Origin: Paenibacillus_AA sp045062745
GTDB lineage: Bacteria; Bacillota; Bacilli; Paenibacillales; NBRC-103111
Length of the DNA stretch: 42,271 nt
Assembly (NCBI RefSeq): GCF_045062745.1
Contig: NZ_JBJGED010000048.1
Coordinates: 1 to 42,271 of the forward strand
Reading direction: 5' to 3'
The notes beneath the pieces are model-generated. The model was not told the origin of the DNA, made no database searches, and saw only the letters and a list, made by a program, of their open reading frames with translations. The position numbers and the translations under genes were made by a program. Position 1 is the stretch's first letter. Every line of letters starts with the position of its first letter. This document shows, piece by piece, positions 8,843-17,136 of the stretch.

Positions 8843-8874
8843 GGGAACCCTCCTTCCTATTACATTCGACCCGC

Positions 8875-11070
8875 TTAGCGCGGGAGCGACTTCGCACCGT
8901 CCCATGCTCTCCACTTGTGATCGACAATCCGCCACTGCTGCGTCTCGAATTGATACGAGCTCAGCTTCGGCGTCTCGAACAGCACCTCCCCGTCGAATTC
9001 GAGACGGAACCCGTTCAAAAATCCGTATTGGAGCTCGGCCGAATCCTCGATGACGTAAGCGAAGTCCGCATCGGTCGTTACGCGGCCGTACTCGACCTTG
9101 CTGTCTACCCATGTGTAGCGGGGATAAGCTGCAGGGTCAAGCAAGCCATGCTCCAGGTCCAGCTTGTAAGCCAGATGGATCGCGGAGCTTCCGCGATACG
9201 TGAGCGAGATCATGTCGGCGCGGTCCGATAGCCGCTCCACCGCAACGCGGCCGGTCACCTCGGGCGCCGGGACCGATCGGCGGTGAGGCGTCAGGACGGT
9301 GACGTAGGCGCGCATCTCCCCCTGCCGCAGCGACGCCGATTCGGTCTCGTACAGCATGACCGCTTCGCCGTAAGCACGCTTGATCGGCTCCCGGCCGATC
9401 AAGCGGCCGCTGCCGGGGAACTCGATGGCGAGCGCCCATTCGCTGCGGTTCAGGTACGGATTTTGGTCTCCGGGGCCGCGGTGGACGTGCCGGACGAACG
9501 TGTCGAAGCTGCGCTCCCCAAGCTCCTCGGCCGACCCGGTGTGCCACAGATTGGCCGTCGTCACCGTCAGGTCCGCATCCGCCTTCGTCCAGTCGACGAT
9601 AATGAAGACGCCATCTTCCTTGATATAAGTGATGTTACGATCCCACGTTGTCTTCGTCGCCATATCGTACATGCGCGTCCGGCTGTACTCCAGGCGTGCG
9701 AACGTCTGCATGTGGATTTTCTCGGTGATCGCCTGCTTGTAGTGGCCCTGGTCGTGCAGGAAGTCGTAGACGCTGCTGCCGTCCGGGATCGCGCCTGTTC
9801 GGAACACGAGCCGATTGTGGTAAATGTCGTTGCGGTATTTGCCGTTCGGCAGCTGCTCGCGATACCCACCGTCATGGAGCAGGATGTTCCCGTCCTTCAC
9901 GAGGCAGCTGACCGCATTCTCGTCGCTGTGGCCGTGGTGCGCCTTCTCCGCCTTGACGGAGATCGTATTGCGCAAGTAATGGCGGGGCGTGAACGCGTAC
10001 TGGCCTTCATCTCGGTAGCTCAGCAACATGTAGGCGTCCTCTTCGTTCCAGCCGTCGCGGAAAATGATTTTTTTGCCGACCACGTCCTCCAGCAGCTCCT
10101 CGGTGCCCCAGTCCGGCCGGACCGGCTGCACCTCGTCGTTCGCCCACATGTACGCATATGTCAAGTAGGCCGCCAGACCGATCGAGACCGTATCGCCGGT
10201 TAGCGCCATCCCGTGCTCGAACACCTTCTGCGCGGCATACTTCATATGCCCGTCGCGATAGACGGCTGCACCCTTCTCCAGGCAGGCCGCCCACAAGTAC
10301 CAGTTCGAACCGTAATGGGAATCGCCGTAATCGGGAACGAATCCTTGCGGCGTCACGATGCGCAGCAGATAGTCGTAATAATACTTCGTCTGCGGCAGCC
10401 GGAAGTACGTCAATTCCTGGCCGGAGTAGAGCGCATACTCTTGACAAGCCACGAGCCACAGGATGAGGTAGAGCTGCGCGTCCTCAATCGACCATTTGCC
10501 GATCGACTCCTCGGCCAGATAACGCCGCATTTTGTCCCAAGTCCGCGTCTCCTCCGTATCGCCCAGCGCCTCGATCGCAAGGGACAGCGTCCACACCCGC
10601 AGCATGGACCGGTTATGCGCCCCCCATTCCGGGTAGTGGAACAAGGAGTCTACGCTGCACCGGATCGACTGCTCGATACGGGCCCTCTCTTCCGGCGTCA
10701 CGACGCCGCTGTCCTTGATGTGCAAGTACCCGTACAGGAAATGTGGCGCCTGGAACATCGCTTCCACGACCGGCACGCCCTTGGCATATTCCGGGTGGCG
10801 GCGCCGATGCTCCTCCGGCACGATCGACGTATACGTATCCGCTTCCAGCAGCAGCCGTTTGGCGTGCTCCGCATAATCCAGGTTGCCGGTGATGCTGTAC
10901 ATGAAGCCCTCCAGCTGCACCTGAACGGGAATAATGCCCGGGGCCGTGTACATGCCAAGGAATTGATCCGGCTTGTACGCTTGCTTCCAGTTGCTCATAT
11001 GCTCGCCGAACGTCTCCCGGCCGTTCGCCACCGCTTTCTCGATATAGGCCAAATAGGCAGCTCTGCTCAT
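8875..11070 (-). CDS. Heparinase II/III-like polysaccharide lyase
   Basis: 731 residues. The N-terminal part (about 1-320) is Trp/Tyr-rich and looks like an alpha/alpha toroid, with WGAHNR at 149-154. The central part carries the heparinase II/III signature HHGHSDENA (378-386) followed by ILLHDGGYRE. A beta-rich C-terminus follows. Relatives break uronic-acid-containing polysaccharides or oligosaccharides by beta-elimination. There is no signal peptide, so it should act in the cytoplasm on imported oligosaccharides. GGGAGGGG precedes the ATG. It is 15 bp after the glycoside-hydrolase-like gene. Substrate is not predictable, but the rhamnosidase remnant nearby makes a rhamnose/uronate glycan a reasonable guess. 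Confidence 0.82.
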   Translation of the reverse strand: MSRAAYLAYIEKAVANGRETFGEHMSNWKQAYKPDQFLGMYTAPGIIPVQVQLEGFMYSITGNLDYAEHAKRLLLEADTYTSIVPEEHRRRHPEYAKGVPVVEAMFQAPHFLYGYLHIKDSGVVTPEERARIEQSIRCSVDSLFHYPEWGAHNRSMLRVWTLSLAIEALGDTEETRTWDKMRRYLAEESIGKWSIEDAQLYLILWLVACQEYALYSGQELTYFRLPQTKYYYDYLLRIVTPQGFVPDYGDSHYGSNWYLWAACLEKGAAVYRDGHMKYAAQKVFEHGMALTGDTVSIGLAAYLTYAYMWANDEVQPVRPDWGTEELLEDVVGKKIIFRDGWNEEDAYMLLSYRDEGQYAFTPRHYLRNTISVKAEKAHHGHSDENAVSCLVKDGNILLHDGGYREQLPNGKYRNDIYHNRLVFRTGAIPDGSSVYDFLHDQGHYKQAITEKIHMQTFARLEYSRTRMYDMATKTTWDRNITYIKEDGVFIIVDWTKADADLTVTTANLWHTGSAEELGERSFDTFVRHVHRGPGDQNPYLNRSEWALAIEFPGSGRLIGREPIKRAYGEAVMLYETESASLRQGEMRAYVTVLTPHRRSVPAPEVTGRVAVERLSDRADMISLTYRGSSAIHLAYKLDLEHGLLDPAAYPRYTWVDSKVEYGRVTTDADFAYVIEDSAELQYGFLNGFRLEFDGEVLFETPKLSSYQFETQQWRIVDHKWRAWDGAKSLPR

Positions 11071-11085
11071 GTGTAGTTCCCCTCC

Positions 11086-12609
11086 CTATACGTCATTCAT
11101 CGCCCGGCCGCGGACCGGCAGGATCGCCATTTCCGCCCAGAGCACCGTAAACTCGTCTGCCGGCAGCAGATCGATGGCGTTATACCCGTCGCGTACGGCT
11201 CCAGCCGGGACCTCGAAGGCATAAACCGGTCCTTCCGGAATCGGTTTGGGCAGAGTGATCCGACCGATGAAATCGCAATCGGCTCCGTTCAGCAGCAACC
11301 GCAAGCCTGTAGGTTCGAGCGTGTCGTCCATGCCGACACCGAGCCGCACTTCGGCATACTCGCTATCGGCGGGCATCGGCCCGATGTGGATGCGAAGCGC
11401 GGCATGAGCGCCTGCGGCGCAAGCGATAGGCAGCGCATAGGCGGCTCGCTCACCCGCCGCCCACGTATCGGCATACGTGACGACATGGCGTCGCGGCTTG
11501 CCGGCGAGCGTCTCCGGATGGCCGACTTCGCGAATGAGCTGCGGGTAGTCGTGGATGTCCTCGATCGTCGTATCGGAATCCATGTAATTGAACAGATAAA
11601 TCCCGTCGGCGCCTCTCGCTAACAGCGATGTCGCCGCTCCCCGCACCGTCTCGAGCGAATTCGTCTGCCGGAGCGCCGAAGCGGGATACGCCCGGATCAG
11701 CACTTCCAGGCCTGCCGCCAGCCGGACGCCCGTCCCTTCCAGCAGCCGCTTCCACAGCTCAATCGGCATATCCGTCTCGATCGTCGCCCAGAATGGAGTT
11801 ACGACGATCGTGTCGACCAAGCCTCGTCGCGCCCATTGGACCGCATCCATGCCAAGATGGAGCGCGGTCTGAGGGCGGGACGGGACCCGGGCCGACAGGG
11901 AGATGCGGTGTCCGCGCTTCGTCTCCCATTTGTCCAGCAGCGCCCGGACGTCGGCCGTGAAGGCGGTGAGGATAGCGGCACCCTCCTCCTCGTATCCCGG
12001 CTTGAAATGGTAGCCGAAACGCATCCAGTCGAGCTCCAGGCCGTCGGCATCATATCGCTCCATCATCTCCTGGATAAGCGCGAACGCATACTCTCTCACT
12101 TCCTGCTGCCCGTAATCGAGCGCCTTATCCGTCCAGCTCGTGAACTTGTAGGGCACCCGCCGCAGCTCCGGCTTGTCACGCCAGAAGCTGCTGTGCATCG
12201 GGTGCCGCTCTTCGTCAACACTGTGCACATCGTTCATGCGCATCGACAGCCGTGCCTTCATGCCGTTCACCCGGCAGCGGGCAATCCACCGCTCATAGAT
12301 GTCGATGCCGTCGCGATGCAGCTGCCATGCCGTATGAATCCACTCGCGTGTCGTCTTCCGGGCCGCTGGCGTCACGTCCGCCAGGAACGGCTGCTCATCG
12401 CCGCCTTCCGGATCGTAGCCGTGCCACCACGGCTCCCACACCCGGCTCGCGTACGATGTGCGCATGGCATTGACGTTCAGGATGAGCTCATCGACCTGCG
12501 TTCCGGCGTACTGATCCGCCCAGGTGTCCACCTCGCGAATGCCCAGCGCTTTATTCCGGCGGTTCACGAAAAAGTGGTTGCAGTCCTCATTCAGCATCAG
12601 CCCGCTCAT
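11086..12609 (-). CDS. Putative glycoside hydrolase-like TIM-barrel protein
   Basis: 507 residues, no signal peptide. I do not recognise a numbered family. Features suggesting a glycosidase fold: DELILNVN near 39-46, repeated Trp-rich loops (WEPWWHGYD), and ADGLELDWMRFGY (188-200) with acidic residues E192 and D194 placed as at the end of a TIM-barrel strand, then GIYLFNYMDSD later on. The last 130 residues look like a beta-sandwich. Its ATG overlaps the TGA of the preceding ABC gene by four bases (ATGA), so the two are translationally coupled. This tight link between an exporter-fold transporter and two cytoplasmic glycan enzymes is the main clue to function. Confidence 0.65.
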   Translation of the reverse strand: MSGLMLNEDCNHFFVNRRNKALGIREVDTWADQYAGTQVDELILNVNAMRTSYASRVWEPWWHGYDPEGGDEQPFLADVTPAARKTTREWIHTAWQLHRDGIDIYERWIARCRVNGMKARLSMRMNDVHSVDEERHPMHSSFWRDKPELRRVPYKFTSWTDKALDYGQQEVREYAFALIQEMMERYDADGLELDWMRFGYHFKPGYEEEGAAILTAFTADVRALLDKWETKRGHRISLSARVPSRPQTALHLGMDAVQWARRGLVDTIVVTPFWATIETDMPIELWKRLLEGTGVRLAAGLEVLIRAYPASALRQTNSLETVRGAATSLLARGADGIYLFNYMDSDTTIEDIHDYPQLIREVGHPETLAGKPRRHVVTYADTWAAGERAAYALPIACAAGAHAALRIHIGPMPADSEYAEVRLGVGMDDTLEPTGLRLLLNGADCDFIGRITLPKPIPEGPVYAFEVPAGAVRDGYNAIDLLPADEFTVLWAEMAILPVRGRAMNDV

Positions 12610-14408
12610 GCGTGATTCCCCCTGACTTGTGCTTCGATAAGCGCATGATACGCGCCTCGTTGCTTCAGCAGCTCCTCGTGCGTGCCCTGCTCCCGGATGA
12701 CGCCGTGATCGAGCACGACGATCCGGTCCGCGCTGCGGATCGTGCTGAGCCGGTGAGCGATAATGAACGAATTGCGTCCGGCGAGCAGCGTCTTGAGCGC
12801 TTCCTGGATTTTCACTTCCGTCTCCGTATCGATGCTCGCCGTCGCCTCATCGAGGATGAGGATGCGCGGATTGGCCAGAAGCGCCCGGGCGAACGAGAGC
12901 AGCTGGCGCTGGCCCATCGACAGCATCGAGCCCCGCTCCTCGACCTCGGTATGGTAGCCGAGCGGCAGCTTCGTGATGAAGTCGTGCGCGTGCACCGCGC
13001 GGGCCGCCGCCTCGACCTCCTGATCCGTCGCCTCCAGCCGGCCGAAGCGGATGTTGTCCAGGATCGTACCGGAGAAGATGAACGTGTCCTGCATGACGAT
13101 GCCGATCTGCGAGCGCAAGCTATGGAGCGTGACGTCGCGGATATCGTGCCCATCGATGAGCACCCGCCCTTCGACGGGATCGTAAAACCGGCACAGCAGG
13201 TTGACGATCGTGCTCTTGCCTGAGCCGGTATGGCCCACTAGTGCGATCGACTGCCCTTCCCGCACCTCCAGACTGACGCCGCGCAAAGCGGGACGGCCTT
13301 CCTCGTATTCGAACTCGATCCGATCGAGCCGGATATTCCCTAGGATCGGGGGAAGCGCCGGCGCGTTCGGCTTCTCTTGCACGACCGGCTGTTCGTCCAT
13401 GAACTCGAAGATGCGCTCCGACGACGCCATCGCTACGAGCAGCTGTTGGTACATCGCTCCGAGCCGGTTGATCGGCTCCCAGAAGTTGCCGATATAGCTC
13501 GCGAACGCGACGAGCAGGCCGATCGTAATTTCATTCGACTCCACGAGCCGCGACCCGTACCAGAAAAGAATGAACGTGCCTACCGCCGCCGTCATCTCGA
13601 TCACCGGGCCGAAGCTCATATTCAGGGAGATCGCCTTGTCCCACGACTTGCGGTTGCTTTCGATCATGTCGCCGAAGAAGCCGATGTTGTTCGACTCTTG
13701 GCCGAACGCTTGCGTCACCCGGATCCCTTGGATGCTCTCATTAAGATGGGCGTTGATGCGCGACTGGCGGGTGCGCACATCCTGCCAGGCGATGCGGATT
13801 CGCGTGCGCAGCGCCTGCGAGACGACGAACATTAGCGGGACGGTGACGATAATGGCAAGCGCCAGCTTGAAGTTCAACACGAGCAGAATGGCGACGATGC
13901 CGATCAGCTGCACGCAGTCGATCATCAGGTTGACGGCGCCGTTCGTAAACAGGTCTTGTAGGGAATGCACGTCGTTCGTCACCCGGACGAGCACCGAGCC
14001 AGCCGGCCGTTTGTCGAAGAAGCGGAACGACAGCTGCTGGAGGTGGCGGAACAGATCGAATCGCAGATCGTGGATGATTTTCTGACCGATCACGCTCGTG
14101 TACCGGGTGCGGTAGCTGTTCGCCGCCCACTGGATCACATACAGGACGAACATCGTCGCTACATAGATCGCAAGCAGACTCCCGTTGCCGTCCAAGAGCG
14201 CCCGGTCGATCGCCAGGCTGATCAGGAACGGGATTGCCAGCTTCGTCAGCGCTCCGACGACCATCATGATGATGATGACGGGCAGCAGCTGACTGCTGTA
14301 GGGTTTCAAGTACCCGGCGAGGCGGCGCAGCTGCGCCCAGTTGAACGACTTCTCCATCTGCTCGTCGTCTTCATAGACGAACCGATGTCCTTGTGCCGGC
14401 TTACTCAT
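12606..14408 (-). CDS. ABC exporter-fold subunit with canonical ATPase site
   Basis: 600 residues: an N-terminal six-helix membrane domain and a C-terminal ATPase domain. Motifs are Walker A GHTGSGKST, signature LSMGQ, Walker B with catalytic glutamate LILDEATASID and H-loop IIAHRLSTI. The variant LSMGQ signature complements the degenerate Walker B of the partner, as in heterodimeric exporters of the BmrC/BmrD and TM287/288 kind. The start at 14408 is chosen because GAGGAGG lies 10 bases upstream; the frame is open to 14495. It overlaps the partner gene's stop by eight bases. Drug, peptide or glycan substrates are all possible. Confidence 0.9.
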   Translation of the reverse strand: MSKPAQGHRFVYEDDEQMEKSFNWAQLRRLAGYLKPYSSQLLPVIIIMMVVGALTKLAIPFLISLAIDRALLDGNGSLLAIYVATMFVLYVIQWAANSYRTRYTSVIGQKIIHDLRFDLFRHLQQLSFRFFDKRPAGSVLVRVTNDVHSLQDLFTNGAVNLMIDCVQLIGIVAILLVLNFKLALAIIVTVPLMFVVSQALRTRIRIAWQDVRTRQSRINAHLNESIQGIRVTQAFGQESNNIGFFGDMIESNRKSWDKAISLNMSFGPVIEMTAAVGTFILFWYGSRLVESNEITIGLLVAFASYIGNFWEPINRLGAMYQQLLVAMASSERIFEFMDEQPVVQEKPNAPALPPILGNIRLDRIEFEYEEGRPALRGVSLEVREGQSIALVGHTGSGKSTIVNLLCRFYDPVEGRVLIDGHDIRDVTLHSLRSQIGIVMQDTFIFSGTILDNIRFGRLEATDQEVEAAARAVHAHDFITKLPLGYHTEVEERGSMLSMGQRQLLSFARALLANPRILILDEATASIDTETEVKIQEALKTLLAGRNSFIIAHRLSTIRSADRIVVLDHGVIREQGTHEELLKQRGAYHALIEAQVRGNHA

Positions 14409-16275
14409 ACACCACCAGCCTCCTCTCGTCGGCACCCGGCTTTCGGGCTCCGTCGAAGTCTCCCGAGCCGTACGACGCCTGCATGGTTCCTCCATCCGGT
14501 ATGCTTCCGTCTTTCACGATTCCAGCTGCCCCGATCCCCGTATCCTGGCTTGCCTCGTGCTGGATCCGGTACGTCTGTGCGTACCGGCCTCCCGCCGCGA
14601 GCAGACCGTTATGGCTGCCCCGCTCCACAATACGGCCTTCTTCCAATACGATGATCTCATCGGCATGCTGCAGCGAGGAGATCCGGTGGGCGATGATGAA
14701 AACGGTGCTGCCTTGGAGCGAGCGAATACCCTGCTGGATGCGCAGTTCCGTCTCCATATCGACCGCACTCGTCGCATCGTCGAGCACGAGCAGCTTCGGC
14801 CGCTTGATGAGCGCCCGGGCGATCGCGATCCGCTGCTTCTGCCCGCCGGACAAGCCGAGGCCCCGCTCGCCGACTACCGTGTCGTAGCCCTCCGGCAGCT
14901 CCATGATGAAGTCATGAGCCTGGGCCAGCCTGGCCGCCTCCTCGATCTGCTCTTGGCTCGCTTCGAGCAGGCCGTACGCGATGTTGTTGCGGATCGTCGA
15001 AGAGAACAGGAACGTCTCCTGGAAGACGAACGCCATCCCGCTCCGCAAGTCCTCGAGGCGCACGTCGCGGATATCGCGGCCGTCGAGCGAGATCCTGCCC
15101 TCGCTTACGTTGTACGCACGCATGAGCAGTTGAATCAGCGTCGACTTGCCGGAGCCGGTACCGCCCAGGATGCCGATCACCGCTCCCGGTCGTGCGTCAA
15201 TGTCGATCTGCGTTAGCGCCGGCGCCTTCTCCCCGTAAGCGAACGAGACGTTGTCGAAGACGACATGGTGTCCGCCCGAGGCGGAATTCGGGAGCGGCCC
15301 CGCATCGGGTGCGTCCTTGATCTGCACGAAATGCTGGAGCACCTCGACGACCCGCTCCGCCGACGCTTTCGTCTGCGCATATACATTGATATGGTAGCCG
15401 ACATGCCACAACGGGCCGATGATGTAGCCGACCAGGCTGAAGAAAGCGACCAGATCGCCTAGCGACAGCTGGTCCCGCAGGACGAGGTAGCCGCCCGCGC
15501 CCATTAGAATAACTAAGCTCAGATTGACCGTCCATTCCATCGCCGGAATGTAATTGGAGAGAATCGTGGCGGTCGAGATGTTGATCTCTTTGTAGCCTTC
15601 ACTGTGCTTGCCGAACTTCGCCACCTCGTAGGGCTCCCGGGAGAACGACTTCACCGTCCGCACGCCGGAGATGTTCTCCTGCGCCGCGCTCGTCAGCTGG
15701 CTGATCGACTGGCGAATGGAGCGCAGCGCGGGCTGGACGCGTGTCTGGAACTTGACGGCGAGGACGACGAGCAGCGGCATCGTGACGAGCACGATCAGCG
15801 TCAGCTTCCACGAGATCGTCATCATGACCGCGGCTCCGAACAGGATGCTCGCGCAGAAGTTGAACATGTGCGGCAGCTCGTAGCCGAAGAAATGCCGGAC
15901 CGCCTCCAGGTCGCCCGTTAACCGCGACATCAGGTCGCCCGTCTTCGCCTTGTCGTAGTAGGAGAAAGAAAGCGCCTGCAATTTCCGGTACGCCGCGTTC
16001 CGCAGGTTGTAGGCGATCCGATTCCCCGCCCTCCCGCCGAAGTGCCCGTAGGCAAACGTGAACGCCGCCTTGACCGCGGTAACCGAGATCACGAGCAAAG
16101 CCAGCATCGGCACTTGGTCGAATTGCCGCTGCATGATGACGTCGTCGATCAAGTAGCGGAGCAGATTGGGGTACACGAGGCCTAGCGCCGTGCTCAGCAG
16201 CAGGCAGGCGATGGTCAGCACGATCAGCTTTCTTTCCTTGCGGTAATGCTCCTTCAGCGCCCTGAACACATTCAT
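14401..16275 (-). CDS. ABC exporter-fold subunit with degenerate ATPase site
   Basis: 624 residues, first gene of the seven-gene operon. Membrane domain followed by an ATPase domain with Walker A GGTGSGKST, signature LSGGQ and H-loop IIAHRISSL. Walker B reads LLVLDDATSAVD: aspartate (residue 500) replaces the catalytic glutamate. Together with the partner's LSMGQ this makes one weak and one active nucleotide site, the hallmark of heterodimeric type IV exporters. The ATG at 16275 has GGAGGG 9 bases before it; a longer frame to 16299 has no site. Upstream is activator-type promoter C, which carries the same element as the sugar importer promoters. Confidence 0.9.
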   Translation of the reverse strand: MNVFRALKEHYRKERKLIVLTIACLLLSTALGLVYPNLLRYLIDDVIMQRQFDQVPMLALLVISVTAVKAAFTFAYGHFGGRAGNRIAYNLRNAAYRKLQALSFSYYDKAKTGDLMSRLTGDLEAVRHFFGYELPHMFNFCASILFGAAVMMTISWKLTLIVLVTMPLLVVLAVKFQTRVQPALRSIRQSISQLTSAAQENISGVRTVKSFSREPYEVAKFGKHSEGYKEINISTATILSNYIPAMEWTVNLSLVILMGAGGYLVLRDQLSLGDLVAFFSLVGYIIGPLWHVGYHINVYAQTKASAERVVEVLQHFVQIKDAPDAGPLPNSASGGHHVVFDNVSFAYGEKAPALTQIDIDARPGAVIGILGGTGSGKSTLIQLLMRAYNVSEGRISLDGRDIRDVRLEDLRSGMAFVFQETFLFSSTIRNNIAYGLLEASQEQIEEAARLAQAHDFIMELPEGYDTVVGERGLGLSGGQKQRIAIARALIKRPKLLVLDDATSAVDMETELRIQQGIRSLQGSTVFIIAHRISSLQHADEIIVLEEGRIVERGSHNGLLAAGGRYAQTYRIQHEASQDTGIGAAGIVKDGSIPDGGTMQASYGSGDFDGARKPGADERRLVVYE

Positions 16276-16343
16276 CGATGGTTTCCCTCCAAAGCCCAAT
16301 GGTCGGTTATCGCCTTGGCGTGCTTGGTTTGATTTCAGTGTTC

Positions 16344-16404
16344 ATTGTAAGGGCTGGCGGAGGCGTAATATATGGGAACTCCTTGCTCTTTTATTAGGTT
16401 TCTT
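16344..16404 (-). promoter_or_regulatory. Activator-type promoter C of the seven-gene operon
   Basis: The minus strand carries AAGAAACCTAATAAAA (16404-16389), a 39-base gap, then TACAAT (16349-16344) as -10. The -35 position reads TATATT, a poor match. Element sequence and spacing are the same as at promoters A and B. The region 16276-16460 contains nothing else that I can assign. Confidence 0.65.
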
Positions 16405-16505
16405 GACATCGGGAGGAGGGCTCGTTCGCGCTTGTAAGGGCGAATCCCGATCTTTTTTGTTTAGTTTGCCTTACAATTTGTAAACATCAGTTCACTCCCG
16501 TTTCG

Positions 16506-16531
16506 TCCATCACTATCACCATCACCATCAC
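16506..16531. repeat. Short hexanucleotide repeat
   Basis: Imperfect ATCACC/ATCACT units repeat four times just downstream of the rhamnosidase remnant. It is likely replication slippage in decaying sequence; no function is evident. Confidence 0.5.
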
Positions 16532-16533
16532 GC

Positions 16534-16910
16534 TCACACCCGCACGACATCCACGTCCCAGCCGGCGGTCCGCACCGGGTCGAACTCCGCCTCGATCCCG
16601 ACCGGCAGCGAGACGCGCATCGTCCGCTTCTCCTCCTCCCGGGATCAGGCGACGGCGATCCGGCCATACGGTGTCGGGATCGAGCCCTCGGCCCAGAGCA
16701 GCTCCGTCTCCGGCGGGCTGATCCGGACGCGCACCCAGCCGTCCGCCAGCTTGCGGACGCCGAGCAGCTGATCGCCGAGCACGAATGCCGGCGCCGCGGA
16801 CCAGGCGTGCGCGTGGCTGCGCGGGAAGACGGCGAACGTCTCCCACGTAGTGGTCGCTCCGTACCGGATCTTCCACGGTCAAGGATCGGTACAGCCTGCT
16901 CTTGCTCCAA
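16534..16910 (-). pseudogene. Remnant of a GH78 alpha-L-rhamnosidase gene
   Basis: In the minus frame ending at 16534 the translation reads YGATTTWETF, SHAHAWSAAPAF, LLGV, GWVRVRISP and PTPYGRIAVA. This is the C-terminal signature of family 78 alpha-L-rhamnosidases, which remove rhamnose from pectin side chains and other rhamnosides. An in-frame TGA at 16647-16645 stands where the family has Trp (frame continues SREEEK..., ending DVDVVRV). A TGA also stops the frame just upstream, near 16880. At 16910 a TTG codon with GGAGG 10 bases upstream opens a short different frame (EQEQAVPILDRG). I infer a large internal deletion that joined the original start out of frame to the last 115 codons, followed by a nonsense mutation. 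The two longer open frames here are not the coding ones. Confidence 0.7.
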
Positions 16911-16947
16911 CGTCGGACAGCCTCCTATCTTTCTCCTCCTTCCTACT

Positions 16948-17000
16948 ACTGTACACGACGAGTGAAGGGGTTCTAATGAGACAGATTTGAGCTTTTATAA
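16948..17000 (-). promoter_or_regulatory. Remains of promoter D, split by the tnpB element
   Basis: The bases TTTTAT at 16995-17000 are the distal part of the 16-base element; the rest (TAGGTTTCTT, plus strand) lies at 18331-18340 on the other side of the tnpB element. A -10-like TACAGT (16953-16948) is 41 bases away, close to the 39 seen at the other sites. It would have driven the rhamnosidase gene, whose start lies at 16910. Confidence 0.45.
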
Positions 17001-17102
17001 GAACAGGCCGTAAAAACCATACCTTTAGGCGTTAGGATGTAAGGACTTCGGATGGGGGCGGCTAAGCCACATCAAGTATCGGAAAAAACAAACATTTGTT
17101 CC

Positions 17103-17134
17103 CCTCCTGTGTTATACTAGATACAGGAGGGGAG
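17103..17134 (+). promoter_or_regulatory. tnpB promoter nested in an RBS-masking hairpin
   Basis: An extended -10, TGTTATACT (17112-17120), lies between the arms of a perfect 10-bp inverted repeat: CCCCTCCTGT (17103-17112) and ACAGGAGGGG (17125-17134). The right arm is the ribosome binding site, two bases before the ATG at 17137. RNA started from this promoter (about 17127) lacks the left arm and leaves the site free; read-through RNA would contain both arms and mask it. Confidence 0.7.
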
Positions 17135-17136
17135 CC

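Noticed and set aside
16506..16531. Possible CRISPR-like short repeats
   Set aside because: Only a simple hexamer slippage tract; no spacers and no cas genes anywhere in the window.
16487..16882. 131-codon minus-strand open frame in the rhamnosidase remnant
   Set aside because: The real similarity is in another frame; this one is low-complexity Arg/Ala/Gly.
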